A program made the position numbers and the translations under genes. Positions 31,776 to 42,885 of a stretch of DNA of 64,000 nucleotides are shown in pieces. Source of the stretch: Lotus japonicus (taxonomy: Eukaryota > Streptophyta > Magnoliopsida > Fabales > Fabaceae); contig NC_080041.1 of assembly GCF_012489685.1 (NCBI RefSeq), forward strand, positions 19,469,802-19,533,801. The letters run 5' to 3'. Under the pieces are notes generated by a model, which was not told the origin of the DNA, did not search any database, and was given only the letters and a program-made list of their open reading frames with translations. Numbering within the stretch: position 1 is the first letter of the stretch; the number at the start of each line of letters is the position of its first letter.

Positions 31776-32740
31776 TTATTCAAAAACAATACTAGCTACA
31801 TCAGATGATAGAATACCTCCCAAACCGGGTGGGTAGTCATCAATCCACACAAAACATGGATAAGAAATAACATATTTAGTCATAAAGTCAGCGGCTAAAT
31901 TACCAGTCCTACGAACATGCATAAAACGAAACGAAGCAAAATAACACGACATAAAAACACAATCTGCAATAGCAGCGCCCAAATAAGAGCGGTTGTCTCC
32001 CGGACGTGACCAATTATTGTAGACCGTCAAGCTATTTGTTTCGAACATCACATCCCGAAAACCAAGCTCCAATGCAAGTTGCATAGCCCATCTTACTCCC
32101 ATAGCTTCTGCCATAGCCACATCATAAGTACCATGTTGTTTTCCAGCTAATGTAGCCATCAGCAGTCCCCTATCGTTCCTCGCTACCATTCCCATGCCCA
32201 TCGTCGATCCTTGGGGCATTGCAACATCCACATTAACATTGATCACTCCTCGTGGAGGAGGTTGCCACACCCTCTACTGTAATACGCGAGCTGCTACGAC
32301 CGTGGACAGCCCAACCTCGCTGCAACAACGTCATGTTTGCGGCTGTTGCTCCTCACCCACTGCCCCCTGCATTCAGCCAAGAATCCAGTTCCATATCAGC
32401 ATTTTGGATTGCAACAAGCGTCTGAGCTCTATGCAAAGTCTGCTCCATTGTTGCTAAGCGCTGCTCAAACAACCAGTGGTTCATTCGCTCCCAAATCGCC
32501 CAACACATACAAAAAACTTGATCAACCACCCACTCATCCCGCACCTCCATTAGACTCATCAGCCACCCCTTCAAGGAGAAATTTTCTTGCTGCATTACAA
32601 ACGTCAAAGCCAAAGGAGAAACAAACCACATACGCATAACAAAGGGACAGAAAAATAAAGCATGCTCAGTTGTTTCTTCATTCTCTCCACAAACCGGACA
32701 TATAACATCCACATCCAGGCCTCTCCTTGGATAAACCTGA
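31776..32740 (-). pseudogene. LINE ORF2 C-terminal remnant (zinc-binding RT + RNase H)
   Basis: On the minus strand a zinc-binding RT segment (VICPVCGENEETTEHALFF, near 32700-32640) is followed by the RNase H-like domain (NVNVDVAMPQGS near 32240, then FETNS near 32040). The two parts are in different frames separated by a stop near 32353, so it is a pseudogene. The coding similarity stops near 32740, where hairpin-rich LTR-like DNA starts. No A-tail was found near 31740-31776. Confidence 0.75.
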
Positions 32741-33680
32741 TGCCCACGCATGTGCGCCGCCTGATCCACGCACATGCGTGGAGGCAAAACCTGATGCTGC
32801 GAATTGTGCGATTTTGAGCGTTTTTCCCACGCATGTGCGTGGAGGAGGCCACGCACATGCGTGGATTACTGCTGGAAACTCTATAAATAGGGATTTTGTT
32901 ATTTCTTTTAGGTATCTTGGAACTTTTTGAACAAAACTTAGAGTTTAGGTTCTTGGAGCTTGTGGGAGGCTTCTTGGCACTCTTGTTTCAGGTTTTTGTT
33001 CTTTTAATTTGCATTATGAATTCCTTTGCCATGCTTGGCTAATTATCTTTGTACTTTGGGTAAAGTGAACCTTAGTTCTTATTATGGTTTGAACTTCTGA
33101 GTTTATTATATGAATAAAGTTTCATTTCTATGTATCTCTTCTCTGTTTCAATACTCTCTTGAATGCATGCAAGTGTTTGGCTTTCTTCTTGCACAACGGT
33201 AGTTGGTAAGAACTAAGGGACTTGCGATTAGATTGATTTGTTTGCTACCACTTAGGTATAAGGGTGGGAACTTATTATGTTGGCCTGAACATAGAACAAT
33301 AATTCTTCAATTGAATTGACTAGGTACTAAGGTATTAGGCTTAGCAACCTGAGATTGAATGATTTGCTTGATTAAGGTATTAACAAGTGAAGGTAAAGGC
33401 TACATGACCATAGAAGGGGTTCTAAAGTTCATATAAGGATTTGGTTGTAAGAAACATAATTGGATTAAGTGAAACTTTACCCAGGGTACTTTTTTATCTG
33501 AATTACAATTCTTGTTTTTCATCAAAAGTGTGTTAAACACAACAAAACCTCAAACTTATATTGCTTTCTTTTTCACATTATGAACACAAAACTCTTAGAA
33601 CAAATTGATAAACAACTATCTCTGTGGTTCGATATCTTTTTATTACTTCGATCAATCCGTACACTTGCGGAATTGCTATC
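32741..33680 (+). repeat. LTR-like fragment (Ty3, Athila-like) with hairpin motifs before its TATA box
   Basis: A TATA box (TATAAATA, 32882-32889) is preceded by three 16-bp motifs at 32766-32781, 32827-32842 and 32849-32864, each with inverted arms CCACGCA/TGCGTGG, and a partial fourth at 32744. The far end has CTGTGGTTCGATATC and CGATCAATCCGTACACTTGC, resembling the 3' end of Athila-type LTRs (from memory). No coding region of that element follows; LINE sequence starts directly after about 33680. The LTR boundaries are not precise. Confidence 0.45.
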
Positions 33681-35590
33681 AACTGGTATCCAATTTACTG
33701 GAGAAATTGGTCGCTATTTGGGTTTTCCCATTTTTAATAGAGGGGCAACATTGAGAGACTTTCGATTTATGGTGGATAGAGTCAATCCCGGAATTTCTTC
33801 GTGGAAGAATAGACTGCTGAACAAGGCGGGTCGGCTCCCTCTTACTTAGTCAGTTCTTTCCTCTATGCCCACATATTGTATGCATAACCTTTGGATCCCT
33901 CAAGGTATTTGTGATGACATTGATGCTAGCATTCAGAGATTTATTTGGAAGGGCACAACGGCCAGAGGTATCCATCTTGTGGGTTGGGAGTCTATCACTC
34001 AGCTGAAGGAGCGAGGCTGTCTTGGTCTCAGAAAAGACAGGGATCATAATGTGGCTCTTCTGGGAAAAAATGTGTGGCAGATCATTAAGGGGGAGAGTAA
34101 GCCTTGGGTTACTCTGCTGAAAGGGAAGTATGTTGTTCATGGGATTCTTTTGTCATCTGATCCGTCTGGAGGCTCTACGGTTTGGAGATCCATATCTCGA
34201 GCGCTTGATCAGTTAAGAGATGGATTTTCGTTTAAAATTGGAAATGGTAACTCTTCCTTTTGGTTCTTAGATTGGTTGGGCAGGTACAATCTATGTGACA
34301 GAGTTCCTTGGGTGGATATTCATGACCTGGAAGTCAGGATCTGTGATGTTGTAGATGGTGAAGGAAGGAGGAATCTCTCGGGTCTCTACACTCTCCTACC
34401 TACTGAGCTTCAAGAGGTCATCTACCAGTCCTCGGTTTTGATGCATGGTAATATTTCGGATTGTTACACTTGGAAGGGAGATGCTTCGGGTGAGTTTTCT
34501 GTGAGGTCGGGTTTTCATTGGCTTATGTATAAGGTTGTATCTGATGTAGGAGGGACTGGTCAATCAGCCCGAGAAGGTTCCTAGAAGGGGATTTGGAAGC
34601 TTTCGGCGCCTTTCAAGGTTTGCTTCTTGGTGTGGCTCATCGGAAGGGATGCTCTTCCCACCAATCAGCTCCGCTTCCGGCGTAACATGTCGACCTCTCC
34701 TCTGTGTTCCCAATGTCATCTTTATTTAGAGATGGTGGCCCATTGCCTTCGAGATTATTTCTATGCTCGGCGGATTTGGATGCGGCTTGGACTCCCCACT
34801 CTTACCCCCTTTGCGTTGACAGGTGATCCTTTGGAGTGGGCGGCCAGGTGTCTTCGTTCTGAAGAACACACTACGCTTGCTACCTTGTGGGCTATTTGGA
34901 ACGCGCGAAATATAGCAGTCATGGAGCAGCGGGTGATGGCAGACGATGCGGTGCTGTCTTGGGTGGTCCAACTTAGGGGTGAGTTTCAGCGGGGTTGGGT
35001 GGTGGCCTCGCAGACTCAGCCTCCTCGTTGGGCGGCTTGGACCCAACCAGCGACCCTATAGGTGGCTTTGAACTGTGATAGCAGTCGTGGTGCTGCGGTT
35101 GATAGCAGTGGATATGGCGGTTGTCTTCATGATAGTACTGGCGCGTATAATTTTGGATTTATAGTTTTTGGTCGTAGTGCTTCAGTTCTTCACCTGGAGC
35201 TTATGGTGATTTACCGTGGTTTGCTTCAAACTTGGAACATGGGTTACTGGCAGCTTGTGTGTTTTTCTGATTCTCAACTAGCGATCTCTCTGGTCCATCA
35301 TCCTCCTTTGATGTTCCATGAGCTTGTTGGGCTAGTTGGTTGCATCAGGGACCTTATTCAGAGGGATTGGGAGGTTCGTCTGCTTCATACCCTGCGCGAA
35401 GGGAATGCGTGTGCCGATCGTTTGGCTAAGGCAGATGCTAGCCAAGGTTTAGATTTTTGCTTGCTGCAGGATCCCCCACTAGAGCTTGTTCCTCTGCTGC
35501 TTGCGGATGCTGTTGGAACTAGCGTCTTGAGGCCCTAGTCCTCTTATGCTGTTTCTTTTTTGCTTTTCTCTTTTGTTGCTTGTATAAAAA
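33680..35590 (+). pseudogene. LINE ORF2 3' part with three in-frame TAG stops
   Basis: One frame runs from the end of the reverse transcriptase (GRYLGFPIFNRGA, SSWKNRLLNKAGRL, then RFIWKG) through a zinc-binding RT segment (PLCSQCHLYLEMVAH near 34700) to an RNase H domain (VALNCDSS near 35062, then REGNACADRLAKADAS near 35395) ending at 35538. It is broken only by TAG at 33847, 34582 and 35059. The frame is otherwise preserved over 1.86 kb, so inactivation is by point changes. A short A-run at 35586 may be the decayed tail. Confidence 0.8.
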
Positions 35591-35839
35591 AAGTTATTGA
35601 AAGCTTTAGAGAATAATAAATGATATAGGTTAATAAAACCTAAAACAATAACAATTTTGGATATATATGGGATGTATCAAATTACACATATGTAACACTT
35701 TTTTTTATGCTTAACAACAAAGAGAACAAAAGGAAAAAACAACAAAGAATCCCTTATTGCCTAACTCTTACAAAACCCATAGAGTCTGCCAAAAGCAAAG
35801 CCTCCATTCTAGGAGGGGGATCCTAGAGGAGGAAAAAAT
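35591..35839. other. AT-rich spacer between LINE fragments
   Basis: No gene was seen. Confidence 0.4.
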
Positions 35840-36120
35840 CACGCTTCTAAGATGCTCCTGCTTTAGCCAAGAAATCTGCACAGGCATTCCCTTCACGCAA
35901 GACATGAGCTACCCAGACAACCCAATCCCGCATCAACAAATCAAGGATAAAGCTAACCAAAACAACATCCACATGAAAATGAGAGGGGGGCTTTTGAATC
36001 AAGATAACATGCAACAAGGAATCTGAAAAAAAAAACAATCCACCTGACGATGACCCAGGTTCCAAGCAATCTGCAAACCATGAAAGATTGCTAGAAGCTC
36101 CATGTGCAGCACCGTCAAAA
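35840..36120 (-). pseudogene. LINE RNase H fragment, opposite strand
   Basis: The minus strand encodes the last third of a plant RNase H-like domain, with LHMELLAIFHGL, a CFFFSDS block and HVLREGNACADFLAKAGAS. It closely resembles the RNase H end of the element at 33680-35590 but is on the other strand and truncated at both sides. A possible further scrap of the same tail (CAGGACCCTCTGCTGAGTTG) lies at 36420-36475 on the plus strand. Confidence 0.65.
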
Positions 36121-36129
36121 AACTTTAAT

Positions 36130-39100
36130 TAGAAAAAATATTTTCGTATTGAATCCAATGAGTTGTTGAAAACAACCTCCATTGCGTAAGGCATTGCGCA
36201 AGAAACAGTTTACTAGAACTCAGTTTAGTAGTTTGCCTATGCTTTGGGCTTTCTAGTGTGCAAGAAATAGTTGGACCTTTGAGTAGATGCAGGTGCCTCT
36301 AGATATTCTGCTTTCACATATTGCCTCCAACGATTCCTTTAATCATCTCGCCACGAGTCGCTTGGTGCAGAGGGATCCCAGGTTGGTGCCCGCCAATCCT
36401 TGGCATATAGAGTGGTTCAGGACCCTCTGCTGAGTTGGAGCCTCTGTTACATGCTGATGCGATAGGTTCTTCATTTGAGAGGTTTTTTTTACTAGCTCAT
36501 TTGTGAGGGTATTGTTTCCTTATTTATTTTTTCTTTTATGGAAAAAGTTCCAATAGTCTGTTGGACTTGAACCAAAATTATGATCAACTAGAGATGATTC
36601 AATTAAAAACAGGTCAAGTTTCAAACTGGTAGGAAATATATGCTTGGTATTTGAAGCAAAGAACCTTCTGCTTTGAGCTTTTACTCTAACTGTTGTCTTA
36701 GATAACCTTAGCACTATCATCTGTTGCAAAATCGTCAAGAGGACCAATTGTGTCCTGGCTTCCTACTGTTGCTGCATCAACGAGTGCAGCAACTGACGCA
36801 CGCCTCCACCTCCCTGCGTCGCATCCTCAGAGTCCAGAATCAGCAATTGACGCCCGCCTCCGCCTCCATGCGTCCTCGCAGCAGCGGTGTCCTCCTTCCG
36901 ATCTCAACCTTCAGCTGATGCTCTTTGAGCCACTGACTTGTGCCTCTAATGGATCTGCTATGCCCCAATTTCCGGTATGTTATTTGAAAAATGCTACTCT
37001 CTATTTTTAGTTTTTCAATTCTGCTTAATTGAGACCCAAAGAATATTTATGCGTGTTAAGTGATAAATGAAGATTTTTTTCTCAACTTACATTTGCTTCT
37101 AGTTATTAGAGAATTTGAGTGTTTGATCCGATTTGAAACAACAATTGCTATGTGGTTAGTGTTACTTTCCCAAACCTGAAGTTGAGTACGATTGTTCAAC
37201 CTGTGATTAGTTCATGTGTCCAATCCTACTCTGTTTTTTATACAACAAACCATAATACTGCTGATTGCAATACTCAAGATTGGAGTAGTTTGGAGTAGTG
37301 ACTCTTTTTATTGCTGATAGTAATCCTGGTTTTCTCTTTGATTTATTCAATTTTTAATTTCATAATTAATAGGATTCTTTTTTTTGAACAGGGAAACAAT
37401 CTAAAACTTTCAAATCTAAATCAGTACATGTATATATTTGTAAGTGTCAGCTTTAGAAAGGAAAGTAATGTGCTCATGATGTAGCCAACAAAATGAGCAC
37501 TGCTTCAAATGTGCTGCCAATCTCCCTGTTGCTGCCAATATGTGTTAGCATATAGCAATTGAGGTGGACTGATAGTAATATCATTTTCTATGCAGGATGA
37601 CTGCCTGTTTCAAAATTGTATATGGGACGGACCACCACCGTTGTTTCAAAGAGTGACATTTTTCTAATTTTCTACGTGCCTCTATATTTATAGTCATTTT
37701 TTCTAAATATAATCTCTAGATTTGTACACTATCTGTCACGTATTTGTGATTCAAATCTGAAGGTTACAAGAAAAATTCAAACATAGTTAACACACTTATA
37801 TATCTAAGAATAATCTGTTGACATTCACTTAAATGGATGCAAATTTGTTGAAATTCAAATTTTAACGTTATGAAAAGGATTAAAAATAATTATCACATTA
37901 GTGTGTATAAATATGCATAGACATACAAATTCAATTCACTTTCAATCCACATTTGCATCTTTCTCTTTGTTTGTTGTTGTACTGCCATGAATAACAGTGA
38001 ATCTGCTGTGTTTGTCCAGAGATACATTTGTCCCCAATTTGAATATGGCCTCCGTAGATTAAGGAGCAATATAATGAGGTTAAAGAGGGATACATTTGTC
38101 CCCAATTCAAATATGGCCTTCATAAATTAAGGAGCAATATAGTGAGGTTAAAGAGACGTATGAAGATGGTTGCCAAGAAACCGGATTCAGAAATAGCTCA
38201 TGTGGTTGAGATGCTTCGATGCCTTGGTGAGTTTAATGCCACTTTATATCATGGTGTAATATTGTTCGCATATTTTTATGATACCAAAACTAACCTTCTA
38301 TGAGAAAATTTTGCTCTATACGAAGTTGTGAACAAATTTTGTGTTCTAGGTTCTTGCTAACCTTCTATGAGAAAAGTTTGATCTATAAGAAGATTTCTTT
38401 TCATATTCTCTAATTATTATTGCAGCAGATGAAACAATTAGATGTTATGGTTCAGACTTAAAAATCCAGTACTAAGATTGAATTTTGACTCTTATTTTTC
38501 ATCTAATGATGTGATTTGTGTTATTTTGACATAGTATTTGAGGTTAGAGGACATAGAAAGAATATAGAAATATTCCCCTTCAACAATGGGTTCCCCTTAG
38601 ATTCTGGTTCTGCAATACTAACAATTTAGAAGCCTTCTATTCTGCCCATTTAATCTTATTTAAATAATTGCTTTATTAACTTTGAACAAAATACTAAATA
38701 TCTTTCATTTGATTATAAAAGGATCCAATGTCACCACAACAAATATCATCTGAAGAAGAAGAAGAACCATTGGTGTTCAAAAAGAAAACAAAGGCAGCAT
38801 CGACAAAGCTGAGGCAATGTGCATCATTTGATCAGGAAGAAATCAACGACACATATGTCATTACTTCCTCTGATGAAGAACAAATTTTGATTCAAACCTT
38901 AAGGACAAACACATCTAAGAGAACCAAAGTTAGCAATACAAACACCACGAGGAAGCCAAAAAGAATAACAAGACAAAAAAATAAAAAGAGCAATTTCATG
39001 CATAGCTTATATTTTATTTCCTACAATTTATATCATGTATTTGACTATTTTATTTCTAAATCAAAAGTATATTTTGATTACACCATGGTCTTAGTTTAAA

Positions 39101-39184
39101 ATAACACTTTGTATGTCTTAAGAATGACCATTAATATAATAAAAAAAATTATGGCAATTCACTACCTACCTATTGAGTCAGTTG
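36130..39184. other. Repeat-rich DNA, probably the body of a Helitron
   Basis: Contains a GC-rich patch at 36750-36930 with two similar stretches (GACGCACGCCTCCACCTCC and GACGCCCGCCTCCGCCTCC), which may be a captured gene fragment, a 68-bp tandem duplication at 38021-38156, and a small open frame at 38728-39099 with an acidic patch and a basic patch (KRITRQKNKK), reminiscent of Helitron-associated RPA tails but not secure. The left Helitron end was not found. Confidence 0.3.
38021..38156. repeat. 68-bp tandem duplication
   Basis: GATACATTTGTCCCCAATT begins at 38021 and again at 38089; the two units (each ending AGGTTAAAGAG) differ at a few bases. Confidence 0.85.
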
Positions 39185-39218
39185 TATACGCCCACGCAAC
39201 GCGCGGGTCGTGGTCTAG
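39185..39218 (+). mobile_element. Helitron 3' terminus
   Basis: A GC-rich hairpin region (CCCACGCAACGCGCGGGT) is followed by CTAG at 39215-39218 and then T, the layout of a Helitron right end (hairpin, CTRR, host T). The left end is not identified, so the element's extent is unknown. Confidence 0.5.
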
Positions 39219-39331
39219 TTTTAATATGAAGTTGAGAGTGATTTAATCGCATCCAAGTAGACCAACCACATAATTTCTAAAAAATAAAATTAAAAGCTAT
39301 GAAATTCTTTACCCGCATATGTTAAATTCTA

Positions 39332-39753
39332 GGCTTAAATGCATTTTGTGCCCCTGATGTTTCAGGGGCGTGCAATTGGCACCCCTCTTCTAATTTTGTC
39401 GACGTTTGTACCCTCAATGTTTTGAGAAAGTATAGCGAATGCCCCTCCGTCAAATTGACGTTAAGAAACTAACAGAGGGGCTGACGTGGCTTTTCTTTTT
39501 TATTTTTCTTTTATTTCCTCAGATGACACGTCATTAAATAAAAATCAGAAACTTCAAAAGGGGTGGGGGAGATTCAAACCCAGGACTTGAAAGTGGCAAA
39601 ACACACACTTTACCAGTTAAGCTACACAAACAATTAATAATATTACGAACAAAGATTTATTTATACCATGTTTATTCATCAAAATGCAATAAACATAAAC
39701 CCAGATAGTTCTCACTATTTCATTCCCTTCTTCTTCATCCAAACACCCCACAT
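39332..39753. repeat. Left terminal inverted repeat of the Pack-MULE-like element
   Basis: Pairs with 40504-40917. Differences include an extra AGAAACTAACAG-type stretch near 39466 and scattered single changes. It includes a minus-strand tRNA-like segment at about 39563-39640. Confidence 0.8.
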
Positions 39754-40037
39754 CCATGAACTGATTTCTTCATCCAGACCCACATCCAGCATTTTCTCCT
39801 TCAAAACTTCCATCAATTTTTCTCCAAAAACCCACACTTATGTCTAGCTTCTCTTCTCTCGCACCACCACTCTCTCATCTCCTCTTATTCTGCAAACCCA
39901 ATTCCTCATCCCCTCTCATCCTCCAGGTTTTTCACTCGCTAAATCCTCTCATTTCTCCCTCTCTGGCTTTCAATTTCAACAACAAACAATCCTCAACTCA
40001 AACTTCTTTCGGCAAAAAACCTTAACTTCTCAATTTC

Positions 40038-40205
40038 ATGGAGAAGAAAACCCTAAAATTTCAGATCCTCAATGGGTCCATAGCGAGGCGCGTGTTCCTC
40101 CGCTCAATCATGCTCGCCTCTGCCATTACCATGGTTGCTCTGCTTCGAGCCCCATTTGTCTTCGATTTGGGATCCCTGGCTCCCATGAAAATGCCACCGC
40201 TGTGA
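40038..40205 (+). CDS. Short captured gene fragment inside the Pack-MULE (55 codons)
   Basis: Encodes a 55-residue peptide with a basic start (MEKKTLKFQ), an ARRVFLRS basic stretch and one hydrophobic segment (residues 23-37), like the N-terminus of a membrane-anchored plant protein. A preceding frame (39840-40025) is Ser/Leu/Pro-rich. Neither was matched to a known gene. Codon use and composition differ from the AT-rich surroundings, which suggests capture from a gene. Confidence 0.35.
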   Translation: MEKKTLKFQILNGSIARRVFLRSIMLASAITMVALLRAPFVFDLGSLAPMKMPPL

Positions 40206-40503
40206 GCTCTGGTTCCTTCTTGTTTCAAACAAGCATCAGGGGCTCCATCGTCCTCTTCGCCTTCTTGTTCCTCTTCTTCTTCCTCCACTATCTTTGGCTT
40301 AAGTTTCTCTTCTGGTATTATTTTCCCTTTCTTTTCAATTTGATAATTTTTTGTTGTATTAATGGATTTGATTGCGATTTTGTCTGTAATTGATCCAATT
40401 CTTTCTCTTTTTGTTTTCTAATGACATGGTAATTAAGTGGAGAAGAAAAGTTCAATTTCTATTTGTTCTGTGCTAAATTGAGATGCTTTGAACATTTTCG
40501 TTA

Positions 40504-40917
40504 ATGGGTGTGGTGTTTGGATGAAGATGAAGGGAATGAAATTGTGAGAATTATCTGGGTTTATGTTTATTGCATTTTGATGAATAAACATGATATAAAT
40601 AAATCTTTGTTCGTAATATTATTAATTGTTTGTGTAGCTTAACTGGTAAAGTGTGTGTTTTGCCACTTTCAAGTCCTGGGTTCGAATCTCCCCCACCCCT
40701 TTTGAAGTTTCTGATTTTTATTTAATGACGTGTCATATGAGGAAATAAAAGAAAAATAAAAAAGAAAAGCCACGTCAGCCCCTTTTTAACGTCAATTTGA
40801 CGGAGGGGCATTCGCTATACTTTCTCAAAACATTGAGGGTACAAACGTCGACAAAATTAGAAGAGGGGTGTCATTTGCACGCCCCTGAAACATCAGAGGC
40901 ACAAAATGCATTTAAGC
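40504..40917. repeat. Right terminal inverted repeat of the Pack-MULE-like element
   Basis: Inverse of 39332-39753. It includes a plus-strand tRNA-like segment at 40628-40701. Confidence 0.8.
40628..40701 (+). other. tRNA-like segment inside the terminal repeat
   Basis: TAGCTTAACTGG (40635-40646) matches a pol III A box and GGTTCGAATC (40679-40688) a B box, 32 bp apart. A D-arm-like stem (GCTT with AAGT) and a T-arm-like loop are visible, but the anticodon stem and acceptor stem do not pair properly, so a functional tRNA is unlikely. The same sequence is in the left repeat on the minus strand. Confidence 0.5.
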
Positions 40918-42823
40918 CTAAATTATATTGATATGCTAGATGAGGTTAAATCACTGTAATAAGCAATATAGACAACCTTTTAAATATATATCCTAAGAGC
41001 ATGGTTAATTGTGCCACATTGTTGTCCTTAGCCATTAATAATGTAACCTTAAAATAAGACTTTTGCATAACCTTTGACTTCTAGTCTTCAAGTGTGTCTT
41101 TGATCAACCTGTTTGTTCAACATCATATAAGCATCAACCTGCATCGGTGGAGAGACACTACACACTTGCACTTGCAGAGTGCAGAGAGTGGCATGGATCG
41201 CATGTACTTGAATCCCAATGAACCCATTGAAGCTCGTGTCAAACACCTTCTTTCTCTTATGACCTTGAAGGAGAAGATTGGTCAAATGACTCAAATTGAG
41301 CGTTCAGTTGCTACCCCCACTGCCATTAAAGACTTCTCCATTGGTATCTACAACTCCACTAAAACCCATATGAAATTTGAAGTGAAAGAGTGTATTTTTT
41401 TCTGTTGAAGCCTCTGATCAATGTTGTTGTTTTATTACTCTCATTATTCATTGGTAAACTTGTTTTTTTGTTGTTGGTTTGTATGAAGGGAGTATATTCA
41501 GTGCTCCAAACAATGGACCTTTTGAGAAGGCACTGTCATCTGATTGGGCTGATATGGTGGAAGGGTATCAGAAGTTGGCACTTGAATCACGGTTAGGCAT
41601 ACCAATCATTTATGGTATTGATGCTGTTCATGGCAATAATAGTGTTTATGGTGCTACTATATTTCCTCACAATGTTGGACTTGGAGCTACCAGGTTTAGT
41701 GTTCATTTTGTTGTTGTTCTTTTTCTTTTTTGGGTTATTAAATTCACTTTGTTATTAGTTGACCTTGCAACTCTTAGATTTTAGCTATTTAGCAAGCAAA
41801 CAATCTTAAATTGACACTTAAAATATTGCCCAAGTATTTTTATCATCGATCAGTCTTTCAAAAGTATAAAGAAGATACTAAATTTGTTTGCTTTTCGTGT
41901 CCCATTTTTAGTTTCGAACAAGGATGCATGTTGATGTAGGGATGTTTTAGATTTTTAAGGGATCAGTGACAAAAATACTGAAAGAACTAATGCTGTGAAA
42001 GGTGGAATTTTGGAGGATCAATTTGGTAATTTACTAAAGAAAAAACTGTGCTTGAAATCAAAATTTTCAAAATGTAATCATTCCACTTGGAAGATAAGTA
42101 GCTATTGAGACCTATAAATGTTTCCATTACTGCTTTTTGTCACAGTTAAAAGATGTTCAATACCATATATTTCAAGTTCTTAATTTTTTCTAGATTCTCA
42201 AGAGCAAGTCACCTTCTGATTTGATCAGAGATTGCTCCTTACAGTCAAGTAAATTGTTTGTCTTGACAAACAATTCGTCTTGACAAACAATTCATGCTTC
42301 TATCTTTAATTAACAAGCTTTATTTTTCATTCTTGGTGTACTTGTAGAGATGCAAATTTAGTTCAAAGAATTGGGGCCGCGACATCACTTGAGCTTAGAG
42401 CATGTGGAATACACTATACTTTTGCTCCATGTGTGGCAGTAAGGCATCCTAATTAACTTGACTACATATGTGGCTGTGTTCTTCTAAGTGGCATTTCCCT
42501 TGCTGTTTATTCTTATCCCTGATTATTCATTGCATAATTTGTTAAAGCATTCCTGAAAGGAAACAATACAACTTATGAACTTAACTTGCTATCGAAATGA
42601 AGAAACTAAGAAGATCAAATTTCTTAAACACAAGAGAAGTTGAAATGGGAGAGTGATAGAATGAACTATAAAAGAATAAAACTATTTTATTAAAACTGAA
42701 CAGAAAATGGAGAAGAAAAATCTTCCCAAGGGTTTTCCAGTCACAAAGGACATTGACACTTGACACTATTGAATTCCCGGATCTACCTATTCTGAGTTTC
42801 ACTATTTATCTGACTTACCTCTT

Positions 42824-42885
42824 CTAACTAACTAACCAACCAACTAACTAACTAATTTACTAACTAACTAGCTAACTGACTAACA
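42824..42885. repeat. CTAA-type tetranucleotide repeat in intron 3 of the GH3 gene
   Basis: Imperfect run of CTAA/CCAA units, with interruptions (CTAACTAACTAACCAACC and so on). It lies within an AT-rich insertion-like part of the intron. Confidence 0.8.

Larger units (their letters stand above)
39332..40917. mobile_element. Pack-MULE-like element with long TIRs and 9-bp target duplication
   Basis: The element begins GGCTTAAATGCATTTTGTGC and ends with its inverse. The flanks are TAAATTCTA (39323-39331) and TAAATTATA (40918-40926), eight of nine bases alike; a 9-bp target duplication is characteristic of Mutator-like elements. The terminal inverted repeats are about 420 bp (39332-39753 and about 40504-40917), only slightly diverged. 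Between them is 750 bp of non-transposon DNA with short gene-like frames, and no transposase, so it is non-autonomous. It lies 275 bp upstream of the GH3 start codon. Confidence 0.8.

Noticed and set aside
32353..32856. 167-codon minus frame as one protein
   Set aside because: It crosses the border between LINE coding DNA and the hairpin-rich LTR fragment, so its first ~35 residues are accidental.
38728..39099. Small acidic/basic open frame as a host gene
   Set aside because: No splice context or family match; it lies in probable Helitron DNA, so it was only mentioned in the region note.
40628..40701. Functional tRNA gene
   Set aside because: A and B boxes are good, but acceptor and anticodon stems do not pair, and the sequence is part of a transposon terminal repeat.
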